Below are positions 60,301-64,000 of a stretch of 64,000 bases of DNA, piece by piece (position 1 is the stretch's first letter; each line of letters starts with the position of its first letter). Source of the DNA: Chitinophaga filiformis (lineage in GTDB: Bacteria > Bacteroidota > Bacteroidia > Chitinophagales > Chitinophagaceae). A program made the translations under genes and the position numbers. The stretch covers positions 62,001 through 126,000 of the forward strand of contig NZ_JAKIRP010000021.1 in the NCBI RefSeq assembly GCF_021646545.1, given 5' to 3'. The notes below the pieces were generated by a model that had not been told where the DNA came from, did no database searches, and saw nothing but the letters and a program-made list of their open reading frames with translations.

Positions 60301-60640
60301 TGACAGTCAGTGTTTGTGGAAGGAAACCGATTGCACTAATAGTCACCTGAGCGCCATTTGCGACGCTCAACGAAAAAGAGCCATCGGGTAATGTGGTTGT
60401 CCCTTTTGAAGTCCCTACAACTTTGATAGTGGCGCCGATCACCGGCTCTTTATTTTTGTCAACGATCTTCCCCTTTAATATGATATCCTGTCGGATTGAA
60501 AATGAGTTTGAATAGCCATCCGCAACAGCCATAAGCGGATACAGTGCGGGCAAAAAAAGCAGTAGAGTAAATTTCATGCGCAATAGTGCTGACTGCCAGG
60601 CATGAGGGGGCCTGACCTTCAACAGGTCTACATTTTTCAT
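57380..60640 (-). CDS. SusC/RagA family TonB-dependent outer-membrane transporter
   Basis: A 1086-residue SusC homologue. Order: signal peptide (hydrophobic stretch about 23-42, from MKFTLLLFLPALYPLMAVADG), a carboxypeptidase D-like domain (about 52-125; LKGKIVDKNKEPVIGATIKVVGTSKGTTTLPDGSFSL), the plug (about 128-260; SEVVVVGYGAQKREAVSGSI, then LIVIDGVAGRTGGLERLNPQDVESISVLKDASAAIYGARAANGVILVTTK), and a 22-strand barrel ending QSRVLNAGFNLTF. It imports the ligand bound by SusD, powered by TonB. An in-frame start at residue 22 (60577) is also possible. The gene ends 11 bp before susD. Confidence 0.97.
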   Translation of the reverse strand: MKNVDLLKVRPPHAWQSALLRMKFTLLLFLPALYPLMAVADGYSNSFSIRQDIILKGKIVDKNKEPVIGATIKVVGTSKGTTTLPDGSFSLSVANGAQVTISAIGFLPQTLTVNGSAPLNVTLDADTKGLSEVVVVGYGAQKREAVSGSIATVKGADLVKSPATNLSNSIAGRMPGVTAMQNSGEPGADGSSLRIRGSNTLGNNDPLIVIDGVAGRTGGLERLNPQDVESISVLKDASAAIYGARAANGVILVTTKRGKSGKPQLSYSFNQGWSQPTHIPEMSNAAEYAQLRDELSLYRDVPGREWAAAWDVYKQNGTYTSPTTNKKWDVAFGQTEIEKFRNSTDPWLYPNTNWYKSTFKTWSPQSNHSVQVSGGNENMRYLTSFGYQSQDAYYKKSATGYDQYSLRVNLDGKINKFVNVSVDMLGRQEERNYPTRSASDIFRMLMRGKPTEPAFWPNGLPGPDIEYGNNPVVITTDQTGYDKDKRYYVQTNARLDVLIPGVNGLKLSGNVAFDKYIKSTKRWMTPWYLYTWDKKTYEQDGKTPLLVRGKRGTDQATLNQGDEDQSNLLLRGLLTYDRTFNKDHTVNFVFGVERETVNSETFSAFRRYFISPLIDQMFAGGDAEKDNAGSAWDRARLNYFGRVAYNYKEKYLAEFVWRNDGSYMFPSNSRFGFFPGLMLGWRISEENFFKENVKFMSYLKLRASWGKLGNDQVYFDDNGDGTLTLQEYQYYSTYGFGSYILGGNVVKSLFEARIPNPYITWEVANNYNVGLDGALLNGKIYFELDAFMNKRSGILVRRNASVPQTTGMTLPAENIGKVDNKGFEFRVGYNDNVGSKFRYDVSVNGGYSKNKIVFWDEAPGAPTWQRSTGKPMNTNLYYEYDGVFKDYAEIDKNGIDYTALTNNLRPGDMKFKDIDGNGKIDGDDKVRYGKSNQPTFTGGLNVNMQYGNFDMAILVQGATGGALHINTESGEIGNFTKDYYDNRWSPDNPNGEHPRVNDRNDTYWATGNTYWVRSTNYVRLKNLEIGYSIPDFLKKRSGITTLRLYANCLNLFTLDNLKILDPESVSGNGQYYPQSRVLNAGFNLTF

Positions 60641-61067
60641 ACGTTTAAATTGTGTGGTTAAAAGAAAGGCGAACTCCTATCGCTGATTTTGGTTACGACG
60701 GACAATGCAATAGCACCTCCGTCCCTAGACACTACTGGTCGTCATCATCATTTAAAATGTGTTTTTTGCTAGTTAAAGAATACATGGTAGCGGGTCAATA
60801 GCACAGTACAACTACATAGGTTTTCAATTTACATAGTGTGCAGCCTGATTTTCATAACGATACTTTTCGCAACGTGTCAATTTCACACCTAAAATAGAAA
60901 AAATAATCAAGATTTATATTTCTTTTAACATACTGCGATAATATCGGAGTGAAAAAATGCTTATCAAGTTACGGTTAACCTACAAAAACCGCCTGTTTAC
61001 CGCTAAGTACGGCGGCCACCATGGCCGGCTGCCGTGAAAACACTACCTTAGACATAAATGCTGAACA
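60641..61067. other. Gene-free 427-bp region upstream of SusC
   Basis: AT-rich sequence between the divergent SusC gene and the unknown gene at 61068. No perfect TAnnTTTG element or hairpin of note was found on the minus strand. It should hold the SusC promoter and any regulator site. Confidence 0.55.
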
Positions 61068-61589
61068 ATGGAAAAAGCGCTGATAAAACTTTCTTTCCGA
61101 CAGATCATCGATATGCATGCAAGGACCTCCTTCGAAAAGGATGTGTTTCACGAGAGCTATAACGAATTCCTCATGCAGGTACAGGCCTACAACCGGGATC
61201 ACCAGTTCAGTACCTGGGAACAGGTGCGGGGCGCCAACCCCAAAGCGGGGTCGCTCAATTATAAAGTGGGTTTCTCGATAGGATTATTTGTGAAGGAACT
61301 GCAGCAACAGATCCCGGGGCTGACGGATAACCTGGGAAATCCTGTTCCTTTTGAAAGCCACCGGTTCGAGATCGTTGCCTCCGATATCACCAACAAGGCT
61401 GCTCACAAAGTCGCGATCGTGTATACAACAGCGACGCTTACACTGCTTGGTGTCCTGGGCGACTATATGCTTCTGACAACAGGTGAGCTGCTAAGCAATC
61501 CTGACCAACAGGAAGTGCAGACATTCATGCTGAAAATACAGCCGCAATTGTCTGTATCGGCTTACGCATTACAGGGATTACCCCAGTGA
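61068..61589 (+). CDS. Unknown 173-residue protein
   Basis: A full-length, ATG-started reading frame of 173 residues with ordinary composition. It begins MEKALIKLSFRQIIDMHA, with a predicted helical N-terminal half and a hydrophobic stretch about 118-140 (IVYTTATLTLLGVLGDYMLLTTG). No motif or family recognised. It is divergent from susC and followed by repeat-rich sequence. The amphipathic helices and clean start suggest it is a real gene; function unknown. Confidence 0.6.
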   Translation: MEKALIKLSFRQIIDMHARTSFEKDVFHESYNEFLMQVQAYNRDHQFSTWEQVRGANPKAGSLNYKVGFSIGLFVKELQQQIPGLTDNLGNPVPFESHRFEIVASDITNKAAHKVAIVYTTATLTLLGVLGDYMLLTTGELLSNPDQQEVQTFMLKIQPQLSVSAYALQGLPQ

Positions 61590-61710
61590 TCCTATTGCAG
61601 GGAGTTGTCTGCATTCACGTTGAATTCCAACGACAATTGCGTGTATCCCAATTGAGTTCCTTGTTATTGCTTGTATCCGTAATGCCTGTCTTCGAGATTG
61701 GCGATACCTC

Positions 61711-61859
61711 GGTTTCAGGCTGGGATCACTGGCTGTAGTTCTTTGAAGTTCCTTACTGTCAGCTTTGGGAAGGCGGGTTGGCGTTGGGGGACTATTAAAC
61801 CCCTGGTGCGACGCGTGAGCACTTCAAATAACTAAGGCCAGTGATTCCCACCTGAAACC
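61711..61859. repeat. 149-bp inverted-repeat element, family A copy 2
   Basis: Left arm 61711-61748 starts GGTTTCAGGCTGGGATCACT and ends CTTTGAAG; right arm 61822-61859 starts CTTCAAATAACTAAGGCCAG and ends CACCTGAAACC. The arms are 38 nt each with a 73-bp centre. In reverse complement the centre contains ACCAGGGGTTTAAT, as in the copy at 1676-1828. Confidence 0.85.
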
Positions 61860-62005
61860 GTTATACTCATTGGCATCCGCTTATAGTAAGGAACTGCAGG
61901 ACGTTGAGAAACGTCTGTCCTCATTGTTAAGATTATCCTTATATCCTTACACTGTATGAGCAATAGGCAATTACCTCCCGACAAGTATGGCGCCATAACT
62001 AGTCA

Positions 62006-62201
62006 TAGGGAGAGCGGAAGTAGCAGCGGTTTCAGATGGGAATGTCGGGCCTTCGGCTCTCCGGCGACACGACAAGTGCAGTTCAATCTAAATCCCAAAT
62101 CCTATTCGCTTGACAGCGCCCAATAGCATTCCAGAGAGGCGCCGACCGGCATCCCATACTGAAGCCGGCTACTTAGCGTGAATAATAAAAACAGTATTAA
62201 G
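62006..62201 (+). repeat. 196-bp direct repeat, first copy (142-bp inverted-repeat element inside)
   Basis: Nearly identical to 62251-62447 (offset 245-246 bp) with only scattered changes. Within it, 62027-62168 is bounded by CGGTTTCAGATGGGAATG and its imperfect reverse complement CATCCCATACTGAAGCCGG, so it is itself a terminal inverted-repeat element. The ends share GGTTTCAG-TGGGA with family A. Confidence 0.8.
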
Positions 62202-62250
62202 AAAACCTCCGTCGCAATCGTCCTAACAAGCAGCTCCCCATATGCCATAG

Positions 62251-62447
62251 TAGGGAGAGCGGAAGTAGCAACGGTTTCAGATGGGAATGTCGGGCCTTCG
62301 GCTCTCCGGCGACACGACAAGTGCAGTTCAATCTACATCCCAAATCCTATTCGCCCGACAGCGCCCAATAGCATTCCAGAGAGGCGCCGACCGGCATCCC
62401 ATACTGAAACCGGGGTACTTAGCGTGAATAATAAAAACAGCATTGAG
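62251..62447 (+). repeat. 196-bp direct repeat, second copy
   Basis: Second copy of the 62006-62201 repeat. The inner 142-bp element is at 62272-62413. The right end differs by a one-base insertion (ACCGGGGTACTTAG versus GCCGGCTACTTAG). Confidence 0.8.
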
Positions 62448-62464
62448 TGCACCGAGGGCAGACA

Positions 62465-62507
62465 CTGAACCAGCTACTTCACATGAATAATGAAAATGTT
62501 ATCAAGT
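62465..62507 (+). repeat. Partial third copy of the right end
   Basis: CTGAACCAGCTACTTCACAT and the following GAATAATGAAAATGTTATCA align with the right-end sequence at 62157-62200 (CTGAAGCCGGCTACTTAGCG and GAATAATAAAAACAGTATTA), with several differences. An older decayed copy of only the end. Confidence 0.6.
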
Positions 62508-62520
62508 CAGAGGACGCTCG

Positions 62521-62982
62521 TCAATAATCCTGCACAAAAGTGATGGAAGTAATACTGAAGGGATTACCTTTCGCTACAAGATAAAGATCGTGTATCCCAT
62601 AGGAGTATTTGGGATTACCGGTTAACTTTAATGCATAGGTCGTATCTCCCGTAAAAGGGATCTTCAGCGTACCGATACGCCTGCTTTTCTTTCCTTTAGG
62701 ACGGTCAATGCGAAATTCAAGACGGCCGTTCTTCTTATCCTTATTCTGGCAGAACACAACCACCTTAAACCCTATTTCCCCCATACCGAGATTCACCTGT
62801 CCGAAGCCCAGGTAACTTCCCGATTTCATTTTAAATTCTGTTTCAAAATTGCCTTTTTTCACCGGACCTGCCGGAGCTACTGTGCCCGCCGGAGGCGGTG
62901 CTGTAGACGGAGGTGCAGGCGCCGTCTGTCCCCGGGCGATGAGCTGCACAATAATGAAAAAAAGACATAGGATAGGCCTCAT
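62521..62982 (-). CDS. Exported protein with CBM6-like end
   Basis: A 153-residue protein. Residues about 1-18 form a signal peptide (ending ARGQ); a Pro/Ala-rich linker follows (about 20-41). The domain at about 44-153 is beta-rich, and its end (GIHDLYLVAKGNPFSITSITFVQDY) looks like the closing strands of carbohydrate-binding module family 6, with KMKSGSYLGFGQVNLG at the start. No catalytic domain. It lies 1.9 kb from the SusC gene, so a role in glycan binding is possible but not shown. Confidence 0.65.
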   Translation of the reverse strand: MRPILCLFFIIVQLIARGQTAPAPPSTAPPPAGTVAPAGPVKKGNFETEFKMKSGSYLGFGQVNLGMGEIGFKVVVFCQNKDKKNGRLEFRIDRPKGKKSRRIGTLKIPFTGDTTYALKLTGNPKYSYGIHDLYLVAKGNPFSITSITFVQDY

Positions 62983-63209
62983 AACAAATATGGTAGGTCG
63001 GCGTCTTTTACAAGCAGCCCAACCAGTGTCTAAAATACTAATTAGGTCGAAAAATTACGCAAATTTATATTAAAAATTACAATAATAATAAACTCTGATT
63101 CCCAATATGTTAAACGCGGGCTGTTTGCATAATGCTGGAAATAGTAATGGCCCCCCGGGGGAGCCATTTCTGTGGGTATATTACGCTGGAAAAGTTATTT
63201 TATTGTGTC

Positions 63210-64000
63210 TTACTGTTGTGTTTCAGGAATAATAACATGGAAAGAAGCTCCCTGGTGCTCCACCCCAAACGCCTGAATATCCCCGTTATGGATATCCATG
63301 ATCTTCCGGCAAAGCGCCAGACCAATACCTGTTCCTTCAAATTTCTCTTTCTGGTTCAGACGCTGGAATATGACAAACAGTTTATCCGCATAGACCTGGT
63401 TGAACCCAATGCCGTTATCGGCCACGACGATCCGGTAATAGGTAGGACCCTCGGACAGCGAAGGCAGGTCCTTTAATTCCGCATCCGAGATCTTATTGGC
63501 GGTGATGGTAACCCGGCTGTCGCCATCTGTGCCGGAAAATTTCAGGGCATTACCGATCAGGTTATAGAACAATTGGTTCATCTGTAACGGCACTGCATCT
63601 ATCACCGGCAGTTCGTTCACTTCTATTACTGCGTTCTTGTCTTTGATCAGCAGCTCGAAATCTTCTATGACGTTCGTCACGATCTGGTTGAGATCCACCG
63701 GCAGAAATGCATTCTCACCCAGTTCCAGCCGGGAATATGCGATCAGGTCACGGATCAGGTCAGACATGCGTATAGCCGATTGCTTTACCTTGCGCAGGTA
63801 GAGCGCCGTATCAATCTTAGTGGTGCCGGGCTTCACGCTTTCCAGCATGTCGGCAAACAGGCGGATCTTACGTAATGGTTCCTGCAGATCATGGGAAGTG
63901 ATGAAAACGAACTGCTCCAGTTCATGGTTCCGCTTCGAGAGATTGGCATTGGCATCTTCGAGGGCAATGGTCCTTTCCCGCACCTTCCGCTCCAATGCAT
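63210..64000 (-). CDS. Sensor histidine kinase, C-terminal part (5' end outside window)
   Basis: The frame is open to the right edge; the first visible ATG/TTG-like codon is internal, and LERKVRERTIALEDANANLSKRNHELEQF is the usual coiled-coil before the kinase. The phosphorylated His is in FITSHDLQEPLRKIRLFADML; the HATPase domain follows with NALKFSGTDGDSRV (N box), VADNGIGFNQVYADKLFVIFQRL (G1), and GTGIGLALCRKIMDIHNG (G2). The sensor part lies beyond the window, as does any response regulator. About 262 residues are visible. Confidence 0.92.
   Translation of the reverse strand, partial: ALERKVRERTIALEDANANLSKRNHELEQFVFITSHDLQEPLRKIRLFADMLESVKPGTTKIDTALYLRKVKQSAIRMSDLIRDLIAYSRLELGENAFLPVDLNQIVTNVIEDFELLIKDKNAVIEVNELPVIDAVPLQMNQLFYNLIGNALKFSGTDGDSRVTITANKISDAELKDLPSLSEGPTYYRIVVADNGIGFNQVYADKLFVIFQRLNQKEKFEGTGIGLALCRKIMDIHNGDIQAFGVEHQGASFHVIIPETQQ

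Larger units (their letters stand above)
61590..62520. other. Repeat-rich 931-bp region
   Basis: No gene is supported. It holds a family A element (61711-61859), two near-identical copies of a 142-bp element (62027-62168, 62272-62413) and a partial third end (62465-62507). Small hairpins occur too (for example GACGTT-GAGA-AACGTC at 61902-61917). Short frames across the copies change between copies in a way that shows no protein conservation. Confidence 0.7.

Noticed and set aside
62102..62468. Two overlapping short frames on opposite strands in the duplicated element
   Set aside because: Between the two repeat copies, changes fall at amino-acid-changing positions as freely as at silent ones and frames end differently; more likely non-coding.
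63148..63172. GC-rich hairpin after the histidine kinase as terminator
   Set aside because: ATGGC and GCCAT arms pair around a C/G core, but no T-run follows on the minus strand, so I did not call it a terminator.

Overview
The window comes from a Bacteroidota genome, most likely a Chitinophaga-like member of the Chitinophagaceae. The reasons are a SusC/SusD pair, a type IX secretion C-terminal domain on a GH76 protein, lipoproteins with short lipoboxes, a glycogen-synthase N-domain gene divergent from panC, and many upstream regions carrying the Bacteroidota -7 promoter element TAnnTTTG. No phage, conjugation module, CRISPR array, rRNA or tRNA was seen. The one RNA gene I am sure of is RNase P RNA (rnpB), on the minus strand at about 19.9-20.3 kb.

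Layout. 1-4.2 kb: end of a GMC oxidoreductase, a yeast-Fcy1-like deaminase, metK and a GT5-type glycogen-synthase N-domain protein. 4.3-13.5 kb (plus strand): panC, panD, a flippase-like membrane protein, ppk1, ppx, panB, then a 2-oxoadipate dioxygenase (DUF1338) and an ALDH7-type dehydrogenase that fit lysine breakdown. 14.1-19.3 kb: accessory-looking block with a secreted subtilase, a 558-residue putative nuclease effector, an ECF41-type sigma factor and a membrane protein. 19.4-23.7 kb: DUF4870, rnpB, DUF2027-Smr protein, DoxX, amino acid permease. 23.8-29.2 kb: minus-strand run bioD, 5-formyl-THF cyclo-ligase, lpxK, rnr, polyprenyl synthase. 29.7-36 kb: cystathionine beta-synthase, BtuF-like protein, fbaA, accD, smpB, TPR lipoprotein. 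36.5-46.9 kb: lipoprotein, START protein, FtsX-type permease, LLM oxidoreductase, YceI, rnhA, acyl-CoA carboxylase beta, NlpC/P60, CapA. 47-53.8 kb: GH76, MarR-GNAT fusion, cytochrome c plus PQQ-type sugar dehydrogenase, Crp-like regulator, two small membrane proteins. 54-64 kb: Old Yellow Enzyme homologue, SusD, SusC, two unknown proteins and the end of a histidine kinase.

Linked functions: all three genes shown for pantothenate synthesis (panB, panC, panD) lie within 6.6 kb; ppk1 and ppx make and break polyphosphate; cytochrome c and the sugar dehydrogenase are 2 bp apart and probably form one periplasmic redox pair.

The most unusual material is (i) the putative nuclease effector at 16.0-17.7 kb, whose N-terminus resembles the leaders of proteins linked to extracellular contractile injection systems, and (ii) several families of intergenic inverted-repeat elements shared between distant parts of the window: 149-153 bp elements with 36-38-nt arms, a duplicated 142-bp element, two-hairpin elements ending in a TTTGTAGCGCGG-type tail, and a separate 137-bp inverted-repeat element. 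All assignments are from reading the sequence; no database search was run.
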